In this document: positions 24,260-34,800 of the stretch, piece by piece
How positions within the stretch are numbered: position 1 is the stretch's first letter
How the letters are laid out: every line of letters starts with the position of its first letter
DNA from: Paucidesulfovibrio sp036541255
GTDB lineage: Bacteria; Desulfobacterota; Desulfovibrionia; Desulfovibrionales; Desulfovibrionaceae
Assembly (NCBI GenBank): GCA_036541255.1
Contig: JAZHDD010000042.1
Location: 1 to 64,000, forward strand
Length of the DNA stretch: 64,000 nucleotides
Direction of reading: 5' to 3'
The notes under the pieces: generated by a model
Databases searched by the model: none
What the model was told of the DNA's origin: nothing
What the model saw: only the letters and a program-made list of their open reading frames with translations
Program-made: the position numbers and the translations under genes

Positions 24260-26302
24260 CTAGTCTTCGAGGGCTTCGGCAACCTTGATTTCGTTGGTCA
24301 GCGGGTCGATGCGCCCGAAGATGATCTGAAAGCGCTGGCCCGGATAGAGCTTGTCGCCCAGCAAGGCGCGCGGCGTGCGAACGTTGATTTGCAGATGAGG
24401 CAGGGCCAGGCTGGGATAGGGACCATTCTCGTCCACGAGCACGCACGGGTTCATTTCGCCTCGGCGGCGGGCCAGATAGACCAGCTTCCAGTAACGTGGA
24501 CGAAAGCGCTGTACCTGCGAAACCGTGCCGATGCGGGAATTGAGACTCGGCAGCAAGGCTTCCAGGGCGTCCTGGTCAAAGGGCGGAGCGCCCTGCTCCA
24601 GATAGCCGCAGATCTGGGCCGAATTGATCAGGTCGGTGTAACGCCGGATGGGCGAGGTCACCGGAGCGTAGGCGTCCACGGCCAGGGCGGCGTGGCGTTT
24701 GGGCTGGGCTTCGAGCATGGGCGGGGCCATGAATTTCACTGCCCGGAAAATGTCTTCCGGCGCGGAAAAAACTCCCTGCGCTTCGGAGGGCAGGGCAATG
24801 TTCTGGGTGCGGTGCAGCAGAGGCACGCCTTTGTCCCGTGCCCAGCGCGCCAGACCGTTGTTGGTCAGGATCATGAATTCGCTCACGGTCAGTGAGGATT
24901 TGGGTGTGGGGGGCTTGAGCTTGATGTCCACCTTCACGTCGGTGCCTTCCGCTTCAAGGAGTACTTCGGGATCGGGTCGGTCAATGACTGAGGCGCCGGC
25001 CTCCAATCGTTTCTGGAAGAGTTTTTCGGCCAGTTCGTGGGCCAGGGCAAGCATGGCGTCGCTGCCCGTGTCCATGGCTGTTTCCGCTTCTTCATAAGGT
25101 GTGTTGGCCGCCACCCGCACCCATGCCAAGCAGGGCTCCACGGAAAGCGTGTTGCCTTCGGCGTCGAACAGGAAATCAGTGACCAGAGCCGGCCGGACTT
25201 CGCCTGCCATAAGACTGAAAGCGTTCAGGCCTAGGGATTGGGGCAGCATGTGCCCGTCCCCTTCGGGAAGATAGAGACTGGTGGCGCGGAAAGCCACGGC
25301 ACGGTCCAGGTCCGAGCCGAAATGCCAGCCAAGGCTGGGGCGCGCCAAGGCCAGTCTGAGCCGGTAGCCTTCGCCTTCACGTCGGACAAGAAAGGCGTCG
25401 TCGATGTCCTTGGTGGTGGCCGAGTCGATGCTGACGAACGGATCGTCCAGGGGCGTTTGTCTTGCCTGCTCCAGGTGTGCGAGCAGGACGTCGATTTCCG
25501 GTTGCAGGGGGGCGGACCAAGCGTCGCCCAGCTCGTATCCGGCCTCGTCCAAAAGATGGTTGTGGTGCGGCGGCAGCACGCCCCAGGCTTGCGCTAGCAG
25601 CAATGCCAGGTGGGGGTGTTCGGGCAGGCCCTGGCTGGCTGTGGCCCAGAGTTTGGCCAGGCGTTCGTCCGTGGAATGGGCCACTTGGGCCAGGAGCATT
25701 TCGCGCAGGCCCTGCTCCACATCTTCGTCCAAATGCAGGTCCGCTGGAACGCGGTGACTGGTCCAGAGCGTCTTGAACAGCGTCTGGGCCGCACTGGTGA
25801 GCCGTTCCCGGATACGCTCCTCGGCTTCCTGGCGCAATCGTTCTTCAACCTTGTCCGCCGGGTGAATTTCAAACAGGGGGGGGCGGAATTTGAAATGGCT
25901 CTTGGCCGAAAGCAGAGCGCGCCCCAGGGCGGCCAGTTCATCTGGTCCGGGGTTCTCGAAAACCAGTTCGGCGAACCAGTGCAGCGGAGCTTCTTCCAGT
26001 TCGCCCTGTGCCAATTCCCAGATTTCCATGACGTCGAGCCCGGCCTGGATTTCTCCGCGCCTGCGGTGGTGGTTTTCCAGACGTTCCTGGATTTCCTGGC
26101 GGCTGGCCTGGGCGTCGTATTGCGGTCCGGCCCAGGGCAAAGTACGGGACAAGGGCAGCTTGACCTCGCGTTTGTTCAGGGTCAGCGCTCTGGCCTTGCC
26201 CTGGGATTCTTCCAGAATCCAGGCGAGCTGGGGCTGATTGCCCTGCATGAATTCGACCACGCAGCCGGGGCGAATGATGATGTCGGAATGAGGCTTGGCC
26301 AT
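24260..26302 (-). CDS. RNase II / RNB-domain exoribonuclease
   Basis: A 3'-5' exoribonuclease of the RNase II/R superfamily, acting on mRNA or processing RNA in the cytoplasm. The 680 residues have an atypical N-terminal part (about 1-285) without an evident cold-shock domain, then the RNB catalytic domain starting at S-I-D-S-A-T-T-K-D-I-D-D-A near 292-304, where the clustered aspartates bind magnesium, and the closing R-H-A-A-L-A-V-D-A-Y-A-P-V-T-S-P-I-R-R-Y near 546-565. The architecture resembles the divergent organellar and cyanobacterial RNase II type more than E. coli RNase R. It is likely cotranscribed with plsY. Confidence 0.9.
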   Translation of the reverse strand: MAKPHSDIIIRPGCVVEFMQGNQPQLAWILEESQGKARALTLNKREVKLPLSRTLPWAGPQYDAQASRQEIQERLENHHRRRGEIQAGLDVMEIWELAQGELEEAPLHWFAELVFENPGPDELAALGRALLSAKSHFKFRPPLFEIHPADKVEERLRQEAEERIRERLTSAAQTLFKTLWTSHRVPADLHLDEDVEQGLREMLLAQVAHSTDERLAKLWATASQGLPEHPHLALLLAQAWGVLPPHHNHLLDEAGYELGDAWSAPLQPEIDVLLAHLEQARQTPLDDPFVSIDSATTKDIDDAFLVRREGEGYRLRLALARPSLGWHFGSDLDRAVAFRATSLYLPEGDGHMLPQSLGLNAFSLMAGEVRPALVTDFLFDAEGNTLSVEPCLAWVRVAANTPYEEAETAMDTGSDAMLALAHELAEKLFQKRLEAGASVIDRPDPEVLLEAEGTDVKVDIKLKPPTPKSSLTVSEFMILTNNGLARWARDKGVPLLHRTQNIALPSEAQGVFSAPEDIFRAVKFMAPPMLEAQPKRHAALAVDAYAPVTSPIRRYTDLINSAQICGYLEQGAPPFDQDALEALLPSLNSRIGTVSQVQRFRPRYWKLVYLARRRGEMNPCVLVDENGPYPSLALPHLQINVRTPRALLGDKLYPGQRFQIIFGRIDPLTNEIKVAEALED

Positions 26303-26371
26303 GCTGGTTTGTCCTGGATGCTGGAGACAATACGACCGGGAAGGGAGCAGCCCCCGCCCGGCCTTGTAGTA

Positions 26372-27646
26372 TTAGTGCTTGAAGGAACGCTGGCCCGTAA
26401 AGACCATGGCGACCTGCGGACTGGCTTCGTTCACGGCGCGGATGATTTCGTTGTCACGGATGGAGCCGCCCGGCTGGGCAATGGCGCATACGCCCTGCTC
26501 GATGCAGAGGTCCACGCCATCCCGGAAGGGGAAGAAGCCGTCGGAAACCACCACGGAGCCGCTCAATCCGCCTTTGGCGTCGTCGGTGCGTTGCTTGATG
26601 TCTTGCAGCTTACTGGCCATATTCGCATCATCACGCGCGGCTAATTTGAGCTCATACAGGGATTTCCCCAACTCGCGGAAGGCCAGCAGGTCGGCGTATT
26701 TGGTGTAGGCCTTGCCGATAGCCAACTGCACGCAGCCCACGCGGTCCTGTTCACCGGTGCCAATGGCCGTGGTCATGCCGTCCCGGACAAAAAGCACGGA
26801 GTTGGACGTTACGCCCGCCTCCACGGCCCAGGCAAAGAGCAGGTCTTCGGCCTCGGCCTTGCTGGGGGCGCGGGCGAGTAGTTCGGTACCGTCCTTTTCG
26901 GCGCGGGCAGGCAAGAAGTCCGCTGCGGTCCGGATGCGGTTGCGGAAGGAAAACTGCACGATCACGCCGCCGTCCACCAGGGACTTCACGTCCAGGAAGG
27001 GCTCGGAGGCCAGAGCGGTCAGGTCGTCGATGCCGGGGACCTGGAGAATGCGCAGATTTTTTTTGGTCTTGAGCGCTGCCAGGGCGTCGGCATGATAGGC
27101 CGGTGCGGCCACTACCTCGAAATAGGCGGAGTTGATGACCTTGGCACAGGCCATGTCCACCGGCCTGTTGAGCACGATGGCTCCGCCAAAGGCTGCGATG
27201 CGGTCCGAGTCAAAGGCGCGTTCCAGGGCCACTGCCAGTCCTTCGTCGGTCCAGGCTGCGCCGCAGGGGTTGTTGTGCTTGAGAATCACGGCTGCGGGCT
27301 TGGCCGATAGGTACTGAAGAATGTTCAGGCCGTTGTCCACGTCCGTGAGGTTGATTTTGCCGGGGTGTTTTCCGGCCTGGAGCATATGCTCTTCGGTGAT
27401 GGCGGAAACAAGTCCCTTGCCAGGGCCGCGCAGGGCCACGCCGCCCACTTCGAGTCCGCCGGAAACGGGTTCATACAGGGCTGCGGGCTGGTCCGGGTTT
27501 TCACCGTAACGCAGTCCCCTGGTCTCGCCGTCGAGCACCCAGGTGCGTTTGCGGAAGACCATTTCCTTGTCGCCGAGGCGGATGGTCATTTCGGAGGGGA
27601 AGGGGTCCTGCTGAAGGGTCTTATACATGTCCTTGAGATCGCTCAT
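26372..27646 (-). CDS. purH: Stand-alone AICAR transformylase (C-terminal half of PurH)
   Basis: Formylates AICAR with 10-formyl-THF to FAICAR, the penultimate step of purine synthesis. The 424 residues match the transformylase domain only: L-R-Y-G-E-N-P-D-Q-P-A near 44-54, I-L-K-H-N-N-P-C-G-A near 119-128 (the K-H-N-P-type catalytic motif), G-G-A-I-V-L-N-R-P-V near 153, and the end A-I-A-Q-P-G-G-S-I-R-D-N-E-I. The N-terminal cyclohydrolase domain is replaced by a short 25-residue lead. That activity is supplied by the separate gene at 20189-20788. AGGAG lies before the ATG at 27646; longer starts add only non-conserved sequence. Confidence 0.92.
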   Translation of the reverse strand: MSDLKDMYKTLQQDPFPSEMTIRLGDKEMVFRKRTWVLDGETRGLRYGENPDQPAALYEPVSGGLEVGGVALRGPGKGLVSAITEEHMLQAGKHPGKINLTDVDNGLNILQYLSAKPAAVILKHNNPCGAAWTDEGLAVALERAFDSDRIAAFGGAIVLNRPVDMACAKVINSAYFEVVAAPAYHADALAALKTKKNLRILQVPGIDDLTALASEPFLDVKSLVDGGVIVQFSFRNRIRTAADFLPARAEKDGTELLARAPSKAEAEDLLFAWAVEAGVTSNSVLFVRDGMTTAIGTGEQDRVGCVQLAIGKAYTKYADLLAFRELGKSLYELKLAARDDANMASKLQDIKQRTDDAKGGLSGSVVVSDGFFPFRDGVDLCIEQGVCAIAQPGGSIRDNEIIRAVNEASPQVAMVFTGQRSFKH

Positions 27647-27780
27647 GGCGTTTCGCTCCTGGCTAGCTTTCGTGGAAGAGGCGTCATAGCATAAGCCCGG
27701 CATAGGGGCAATCAAGCGTTGCCTGGACCCGTCGAATGGAATATGGGATACTCCCCGGCACACGGGACGCGAGGTCGACC

Positions 27781-28179
27781 ATGTCCATAGAAAAAGCACT
27801 GTTGAAGATCGCCAAGCAGATCAACTCCTATGACGAGGCTTCTCTGATGAGCCTTTGGGAGCGTTTTGCCGAGCGTGTGAACCGCTTCGATCCCACGGCG
27901 GAATGGGAAGAGGCGGCCATGTCCTTGGCCATTATTCAGGGCATGCGCATGAAGAATCAGCTGTTCAATTACAATCTTGCCGAGTCCCGTCGCCGCCCGT
28001 CCGAGCGGGGTGTGGATTTGGCCGCCCTGACCGTGCCCGAGCCCGAGGAAGGCGAGGCCGGAAAATCAGCTCGTGAGACCGGGAAGACGGACCCCCTCAA
28101 GAAGGGGTCGAAGTCCGGCGCTCCGGAAGTCGGGCACAAGCGGGGCAAGCTGCTCGAGCTGAAACCCCGGAAGAAGTGA
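27781..28179 (+). CDS. Conserved hypothetical protein
   Basis: A 132-residue cytoplasmic protein with no recognised domain. The first 80 residues look helical (S-I-E-K-A-L-L-K-I-A-K-Q-I-N-S-Y, then a helix with W-E-R-F-A-E-R-V-N-R-F and W-E-E-A-A-M-S-L-A-I-I-Q-G). The tail from about 85 on is rich in Lys, Gly, Glu and Pro and is probably disordered. The ATG at 27781 has no strong ribosome site (GAGGTCGACC). Its last 114 bases run antisense to the end of the transglycosylase gene. The function is unknown. Confidence 0.65.
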   Translation: MSIEKALLKIAKQINSYDEASLMSLWERFAERVNRFDPTAEWEEAAMSLAIIQGMRMKNQLFNYNLAESRRRPSERGVDLAALTVPEPEEGEAGKSARETGKTDPLKKGSKSGAPEVGHKRGKLLELKPRKK

Positions 28180-29574
28180 CAGGCCTTTGAGCACGTAATA
28201 GTAGAAACGGACCTTATCCACGTATTCCACTCCCTCTGTTCCCCTGCTGTAGCCGAAGATGGTGCGGCTGTGCCATTGTTCCTGTTCGAGCAGGGGCAGG
28301 ATGGTCTTGACCGTGCGCCAAGAGCGTGGTTTCAGTCCCTGCTGCTCCGCCAGGAGCATGGCGTCGTAGACGTGGCCAACACCCTGGTTGTAGGACGCCA
28401 AAACCAGAGCCCAACGGTCCCAGGTGTCCAGGTCCAGCTCTTCCATGCCGTCCCAAAGCATTTTCAGGTACTTGGCTCCATAAAGAATGCTTTGCGCCGG
28501 GTCAGTGCGGTCCGTGGCGCCCAGGGCGTCGGCGGTGCCCTGAGTCAGCTGCATCAGGCCGCGTACGCCGGTATGGCTTACCGCGTCTGGGTCAAAGGCC
28601 GATTCTTGAAAGATCACGGCCACGAGCATCAGGGGATCGAGTTGATATTTGGCCGCTGCCTTCAGAATCAGGTCCTTGTAGAGCGGCAGTTTGGTGCGCA
28701 TGGTGTTGCGCAGCATCCAGAGCTGGCCGTAGGCTCCTTCTTCCGGGAAAAATCCATAATAGCGTTCCCGCAGGTCGTCCAGGTAGCCTTCGTTTTCGAT
28801 GTCCTGGAAAAACTCGTTGAGGCGCTGACCCAATTTTGCCGTGTCGGTGCGCCAATACCAGCGGTAGTCGACAGTTTCTTCCAGAGTCAGGGCCGGGCGC
28901 AGGCGTTGATGAAAGGGCCGCCAGGGAAGGAACGATCCCGTCTCGGCCAGGCTCAGGGAGGGGCCGTTCGGCAGTGTGACGCGGCGCAAGGGTGTACGCG
29001 GCAGGCCGCTTTCCGCCTCTATGCGGTCGTCCTGGGCATCCTCTCCTGATGCGGCGCGGTACAGGCTGCGGATCAAGGGCGGGGCATCCTCATTCATGGC
29101 CAGTTGGGCCGTGAGCGTTTCGGCTTGGCGCCGGCCCGGGCGAGAGGCTGGGCCGAGCAACATGGACTGGTGGGTTTCGTAGATCGGCCCCTGGGCCACG
29201 GCCAGTTCCCCCGGGATGGACTCCGGTTCGAACCCCGTGCTTACAAAGACATGCGCCTTGCCCTGGGCCAATGTTTCCCAGCCCTTTTCCAGGCTTTCGG
29301 TGCGGACCCATTCGAGCTGGTAACCGTAGCGGCGGCAGAATTCTTCCATGAGTTCCTGCTCCAGGCCCGGACCATAGGGAGAAATTGTGGAAAAAATTCT
29401 TTCCTGGTCAGGAGCCGCGACTTTCAGCGTGGAAACAGGTACTGGTTGGGTGGCGAGGAAGCCCCAAAGGGCTCCTGCGCAAGCAATAACGAAGAAAAAA
29501 CCCGTTGCAAGACCGGACAGGCCCGGAGCGAAGGTTTGAGTTTCTGATGATTTTGCGCGTGCCTCGGTTGACAT
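28066..29574 (-). CDS. MltF-type membrane-bound lytic murein transglycosylase
   Basis: Cleaves peptidoglycan glycan strands to give 1,6-anhydro ends, in the periplasm. The 502 residues have an N-terminal membrane anchor (about 18-42), a periplasmic solute-binding-like domain (about 48-285, with Y-G-P-G-L-E-Q-E-L near 67), and a lysozyme-like SLT domain (about 300-460) with catalytic Glu in V-I-F-Q-E-S-A-F-D-P near 340 and the G-L-M-Q-L-T and Y-N-Q-G-V-G motifs. The order is that of E. coli MltF. The 3' end overlaps the convergent hypothetical gene by 114 bases. Confidence 0.92.
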   Translation of the reverse strand: MSTEARAKSSETQTFAPGLSGLATGFFFVIACAGALWGFLATQPVPVSTLKVAAPDQERIFSTISPYGPGLEQELMEEFCRRYGYQLEWVRTESLEKGWETLAQGKAHVFVSTGFEPESIPGELAVAQGPIYETHQSMLLGPASRPGRRQAETLTAQLAMNEDAPPLIRSLYRAASGEDAQDDRIEAESGLPRTPLRRVTLPNGPSLSLAETGSFLPWRPFHQRLRPALTLEETVDYRWYWRTDTAKLGQRLNEFFQDIENEGYLDDLRERYYGFFPEEGAYGQLWMLRNTMRTKLPLYKDLILKAAAKYQLDPLMLVAVIFQESAFDPDAVSHTGVRGLMQLTQGTADALGATDRTDPAQSILYGAKYLKMLWDGMEELDLDTWDRWALVLASYNQGVGHVYDAMLLAEQQGLKPRSWRTVKTILPLLEQEQWHSRTIFGYSRGTEGVEYVDKVRFYYYVLKGLSLLPGFQLEQLAPLVPDFRSAGLRPLLEGVRLPGLTS

Positions 29575-29659
29575 GCGTTGATTCCTTTTTTAGGCAGAAA
29601 TGCCGTTTGTGCGCAGAATATGCGGATGAACGTTCCTATTCATTTCAAGGAGACTATCA

Positions 29660-30940
29660 ATGGCCAACGTCGTGGTGTTCGGATCCCAATGGGGAGACGA
29701 GGGCAAAGGGAAGATCGTGGACATGCTCGCCGAAGAGTCGGCCGCCATTGTTCGCTTCCAGGGTGGCAACAACGCCGGGCATACCCTGGTGGTGGAAGGC
29801 GAGAAGTGCATCCTGCACCTGATCCCCTCGGGTATTCTTCATGCGGGAAAAGCCTGCCTGATCGGTAACGGCGTGGTTCTCGATCCCGAGGTCTTCTGCA
29901 AGGAAGTCGACGTTCTTGCCGCCAAAGGCGTGGACGTTGGGCCGGGGCGGATGATGGTCAGCAAAAAGACGCACGTCATCATGCCGTATCATCGGCTCAT
30001 GGATAGCTGCCGCGAAGCGGCCAAGGATGATGCCGGAAAGATCGGCACCACAGGGAGGGGCATTGGTCCCTGTTATGAGGACAAAATGCACCGATGCGGT
30101 GTCCGGGCGGCCGACCTGGCCGATCCGGCCCTGCTGCGCGCCAAGATCGCTCTGGCCCTGCAGGAAAAAAATGTTTTGTTTGAGCATTTGTACGGTGTGA
30201 AGCCCATGGACCCGGAAAAGGTCTTCCAGGACATGCTGCCCGTGGCCGAAAGGCTGGTGCCTTATCTCGGCGACGTTTCCAGCGCGATCCAGAAAGCCGA
30301 GGCCGAGGGATTCGTCCTTTTTGAGGGCGCGCAGGGCACCCATCTGGACATTGATCACGGCACTTATCCCTTTGTGACCTCTTCCAATACGGTCACGGGC
30401 AATGCCGCCTCTGGCTCCGGATGCGGGCCGCGCAAATTAGATCGCATCATTGCCATTGTCAAGGCGTACACCACGCGTGTGGGTGGCGGTCCCTTTCCCA
30501 CCGAACTTTTTGATGAAATTGGCGATCTTCTACAGTCCCAGGGCGGAGAATTCGGGGCGACCACGGGCCGCCGCCGCCGTTGCGGCTGGCTGGACATGGT
30601 TGTGCTGCGCGAATCCGTGCGTCTGAACACGCCGACGGAACTCGCCGTGACCAAGTTGGACGTACTTTCCGGCCTTTCCGAGCTGAAGATTTGCACCTCC
30701 TACAGATACCGCGGCGAGTCCGTGGACTATCCTCCCCAGGAGCAGAACGGCATGGCCCATGTGGAGCCCGTGTACGAGAGCATGCCGGGCTGGAGCGAGG
30801 ACATCAGCGCTGTGAAGTCGTGGGACGGTCTGCCCGCGGCGGCAAAAGCCTATCTGGAACGCCTGGAGGAACTTTCGGGCGTGCCCGTGGGCATTGTCTC
30901 GGTGGGGCCGGATCGGGCGCAGACCTTCCTTCGGGGCTAA
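29660..30940 (+). CDS. purA: Adenylosuccinate synthetase
   Basis: Makes adenylosuccinate from IMP, aspartate and GTP on the way to AMP. The 426 residues begin with the P-loop-like G-S-Q-W-G-D-E-G-K-G-K-I-V-D (8-21), followed by Q-G-G-N-N-A-G-H-T (about 34-42), G-T-T-G-R-G-I-G-P near 129, and the conserved G-A-Q-G-T-H-L-D-I-D-H-G-T-Y-P-F near 221. Full family length. AAGGAG precedes the ATG. It starts a two-gene unit with holB, four bases downstream, and uses IMP made by the split PurH pair of this window. Confidence 0.97.
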   Translation: MANVVVFGSQWGDEGKGKIVDMLAEESAAIVRFQGGNNAGHTLVVEGEKCILHLIPSGILHAGKACLIGNGVVLDPEVFCKEVDVLAAKGVDVGPGRMMVSKKTHVIMPYHRLMDSCREAAKDDAGKIGTTGRGIGPCYEDKMHRCGVRAADLADPALLRAKIALALQEKNVLFEHLYGVKPMDPEKVFQDMLPVAERLVPYLGDVSSAIQKAEAEGFVLFEGAQGTHLDIDHGTYPFVTSSNTVTGNAASGSGCGPRKLDRIIAIVKAYTTRVGGGPFPTELFDEIGDLLQSQGGEFGATTGRRRRCGWLDMVVLRESVRLNTPTELAVTKLDVLSGLSELKICTSYRYRGESVDYPPQEQNGMAHVEPVYESMPGWSEDISAVKSWDGLPAAAKAYLERLEELSGVPVGIVSVGPDRAQTFLRG

Positions 30941-30944
30941 GAAG

Positions 30945-31805
30945 ATGGGAAGAAGCGCGGAGCATATCGCCCTGCTCGGGCGGCAGCAACGCGTTGTCGA
31001 CCTGTTGGCCCACCTTGCCCCTGGCCCGGAGCAGGCTCCTCCGCAGAGTCTGCTCCTGGAGGGGGGGAGCCATGAGGAACGCGTGGCCGTGGCCCTGCAT
31101 TGGGCCATGTCGTTGAATTGTTTTGCCGAAAAGCGTCCTTGTCTCCAATGCACTTCCTGCAGGCAAATCCTGGACCGGGTGTTCAACGACCTGCTTTTTA
31201 TCGACGAAAACTACTACGTGGATGAAAAGAAGCAGCTTTCTGTCAATGCCGTGCGCGCATTACGGCCTGTCTGGGGCCAGCCGCCCAATGGCGAGGGCTA
31301 TCGCGTAACCATTTTCCCCAAGGTTACGGATCTCAGTCCTGATATATCCAACTCCCTGCTCAAGACCTTGGAAGAACCCCGGCCCGGCAACGTGTTCGTG
31401 CTGCTCACCCCGCAACGCGAACGGCTGCTGGAAACGCTGGTTTCCCGCAGTTGGGTGCTGACATTGGCTTGGCCCGAAACGACCCGGCCTGATGCCGAAG
31501 CTCTGGAATGGGCGCAGTCCATGCTTGAATTCTGGCGTTCGGGACGGGGTTGGTTTGCCCGGACCATGGGCAAGCCTGACGCGGAATTGGCAAGCAACGT
31601 GCTGCTTGCGCTCCAGGCTGCGTTGACCGAGGCCATGAGCGGACGGAGAGATTCTTCTTTGGCCCGCATTCTGATCGGCCTGGACCCGGTCCGACTTCGG
31701 CGTTTTGATCTGGCCCTGTCGCAGGCTCAGGATGCGCTTGCTGCACGGCCAAGTCCTGTCAATCCGTCCCTTGTGCTGGACTGGTTGGCCACGCGCATGC
31801 GTTGA
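30945..31805 (+). CDS. holB: DNA polymerase III delta' subunit
   Basis: Clamp-loader stator subunit. The 286 residues have an AAA+ fold with a degenerate P-loop (L-L-L-E-G-G-S-H-E-E near 36-45, no G-K-T), four cysteines of the zinc module (Cys59, 66, 69, 72) and the sensor-1-like segment L-K-T-L-E-E-P near 143. These fit delta' rather than the ATP-binding tau/gamma subunit. It starts four bases after purA, so it is cotranscribed and perhaps coupled. A start further upstream inside purA is possible in frame but would overlap purA. The next gene runs convergent, eight bases away. Confidence 0.85.
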   Translation: MGRSAEHIALLGRQQRVVDLLAHLAPGPEQAPPQSLLLEGGSHEERVAVALHWAMSLNCFAEKRPCLQCTSCRQILDRVFNDLLFIDENYYVDEKKQLSVNAVRALRPVWGQPPNGEGYRVTIFPKVTDLSPDISNSLLKTLEEPRPGNVFVLLTPQRERLLETLVSRSWVLTLAWPETTRPDAEALEWAQSMLEFWRSGRGWFARTMGKPDAELASNVLLALQAALTEAMSGRRDSSLARILIGLDPVRLRRFDLALSQAQDALAARPSPVNPSLVLDWLATRMR

Positions 31806-31813
31806 TTTTTCCC

Positions 31814-34800
31814 TCAGACAAGCTTCAGGCGTGGACAGAGCGAGCCTTTGGCGTAATACGCCTTGATGCGCGGCGGTTGCGGCATGGCCTGCGGCAGCGT
31901 TTTTTTCAGCCATTCGGACGCGGGTATCTTCAGCATACTGTCCTGGGGCTTGGGCGAAGCGCAAAACACCTCGCCCCAATTGGTCCGCCAGACCAGTGCC
32001 ATGGACTTGAGCCGATCCACCTCCGGTTGCACGGCCAGATTGGGGGCCAGAAAAACATGCGTGACACGTTCAGCGCGCAGAAAGCGGTGCGGGGTAATGT
32101 TGGAGAGTTCGGAGGGTTTCAGAAATTCGTTTAATTGCTTTAGCAGATTGTCTATGTCTGGCGTGGATAGGGGCGCAATACTTCGGTCTCCGTCCACCAG
32201 GGTCTGCGAAGAGTAGAGCTCGTTGACCGTAAGCCAGGCCATCAGGCGGACCGGGTCCGATTCGGAAAGAAACGGTTCGCTGTAACGCGTTGCAGCTTTT
32301 CCGCCCAGTCCGGTTTTGCCTTCCACTCGCCAGACGGTTTTTTTTCCTGGTTCCTTGTCCGCGGCAAAGTGGAGTTCGGCAATGCCGTCGCGTCGCAGAC
32401 CGGGCAAAGGCACCCGCATGACTTTGTATTTTTTGCGCGAGAACATGGCGGCGATGCGCCTGCCAAGTTTGGTCATGTCCTCGGGGCCAATGGCCGCATC
32501 GCTTTTGTTGGCTTTGGTTGCCGTGCTGATACGTTTATAGGCCGTGGTCATGAATCGGCTTACGGCGTTTCCCAGTGACAGGCTGCGGGCAAAGGGGCGG
32601 GATTTGTTGGCGAAGCCTGCGGCCAGCGATTCCGGGGTTTTGCCAAGAAAGGCCATCAAACTGGCGTGCTCACAGGCAAAAGGGCGTTTGAGAAACAGGG
32701 GGATGTCACCCAGATCGGCCTTGAGAGCCAGGGCCTCGTCCAGAAGACGCACTGCCTCCTGATCGTTTCGGGCGCGGTAGTGATCGCGTACAGTCCGCGA
32801 GAGCAATACATAGGGGTCCGATTCCCCCACGTGTTGTAATTTGAGCAGAGCGTTGCGTTTGATCAAGTCACACAATAGGGCCGGCTTGGAGCCGGTTGCG
32901 GCGTAATGCTCCAAAAGTCCGAGCTTGAGCACGGACTTGAAGGGATTGTCGATGCTTTTCGCGATCTGCCAGAGGGCCGCTCCGAAAAATTCTTCGGGAG
33001 GGACGGGCGAGGCATTGCCCGCGTCCATGAAACGTCCCTGGTCTGCAAGAGGATCGGCCACGGCGCTACGCAGTTGCGCGTTGTAGGACTTTTCCGAAAG
33101 GCCCGGCGGAGTCAGCCACCAGCCCGGAATGCGGCCAGCCAACATCTGAACCGTGCGATAGAATTCTTCCTTGAGCATCAAAGCCTGCGCCGATCCGGAG
33201 CTTTCCTTGTCGCTGAAGCCGAATTCGTTGGCCCAGACGTCTTCGAGGCTCATGAGGAAAAAATGAGCTTCCAGATCATACTGGCTGTCAGCCCATTTGC
33301 TCAAGGCGTCCAACTTGCCGCGCAGAGCCTGAACAGCTTCCGGTCCAGCCGTGGCCCCATCGTAACAGACCCAGAAATCCGCGTCCGAACGATTGGTTTG
33401 CGCTACACTTCCTGTACTGCCCATGCAACTGAAGGATTCGATGACCACGGCCTCGCCGGGTGGCGCTGCGCTATGCAGGCCTGGGAACAACTCTTCGGCC
33501 ATATCCAGGATTTCGAGAGAAGGGGTATAGCCCGCTATTCTGCATGGAGGGATGCCCTTGAGTTTGTTGGCCTGTTCAAAGAGCGAACTGGAGAGCAGAT
33601 AGGGAACGATGCGCAGGAAAGCTGCTCCGCGCATCCGCGCTTCGGACCAGAGCAGTCTTCGTTCGTTGGCTTCGCGCATACAAGTTTCCGACTCAAGCAA
33701 CGCTCTGCGGCGAATCCAGAGGTCCGCGCTTCGCGACAGGAAGGACTGGGCCTCGTCGTTTTTGATGGCTCCAGACCGGGAGGGGGCGGTTGCGGCAGCC
33801 AGGGCCAGATGCAGTACAACCTTGTCCTGACGGTCCAACTCGGCGCGATCAAGGAGGGCTGTTCCTGGGCTGGTGCCCAACACCCGACAGCCGATCACCG
33901 TGGAATCCGGCAATGCCGGGGATGTGAAGCGGGTGTCCAAAAAGCTTTCCTCCCGCAACGAACAATCCCGCCAACAGGCTCCGTTCAGTCGAACGTTCAG
34001 CCAGTGATTAGCCGTCAACGCACATCTGCGAAACAGGGGAGAAGCCAGGAAAGTGTTTTGTATTCGGCCCAGGCTCAGGGCTGTTTCCTGGAATCGGCAA
34101 TGCTCCAGCCGGCAATCGTACAGAGCGTAGCTTTCCAGGAGGCAGCGCTCAAAACCGTTTTTTTCCATGGTCGTCCGTACCATGACAATCTTGGGGAATT
34201 CGCAGTGGACGAAGGTACAGTTGATCATGGCTGTATCGTGCCATTGTGCGGCCGTGAAATCGCAATCCTGAAAGATACAGCCTGTGAAGTCCGCTCCCTG
34301 AAATGCCACTTGGGTAAAATTGATATGACGGAATGTGCAGCGGATGGCCTGGACATTCGTGAAATTGGAACCGGACAGGTTCAAATCGTCCATGGCGCGG
34401 CCCGTCAAGGCGGTTTCCTTGAGGTGGGAGCTGATCAACACCGCGTCTTTCGGATTTTGATGCCGGTCAAGGAATTCAGCCAGAGTGGGTTGTTTTTCCG
34501 GCAGCAGGCGACGAAGCAAGCCTTTGGGAGATTGGCGTACCAGGGGGCCTTTTCGGGGGGGCGGCGTTATTGTCAGGTCCAGATCGTGCAAAGCATGGGC
34601 GCGTTCCTGATCAGCCATGGCTTGCAAGGCGTGGCGGGCTGTGTCGTCCAGGTCTGGAGCGGCATTGAGCCGAGCCTGGGCAAAGCCGGGTTGCATTCTG
34701 CAGGCGGCTCGGAACGTTTCGGCGTGCACGCGGTTGCGCACGGCTTCGGGCAAGGCTTTGAGATAGCGGCGGTACAGTGCCTCGGGGAAGAGCGCTGCGA

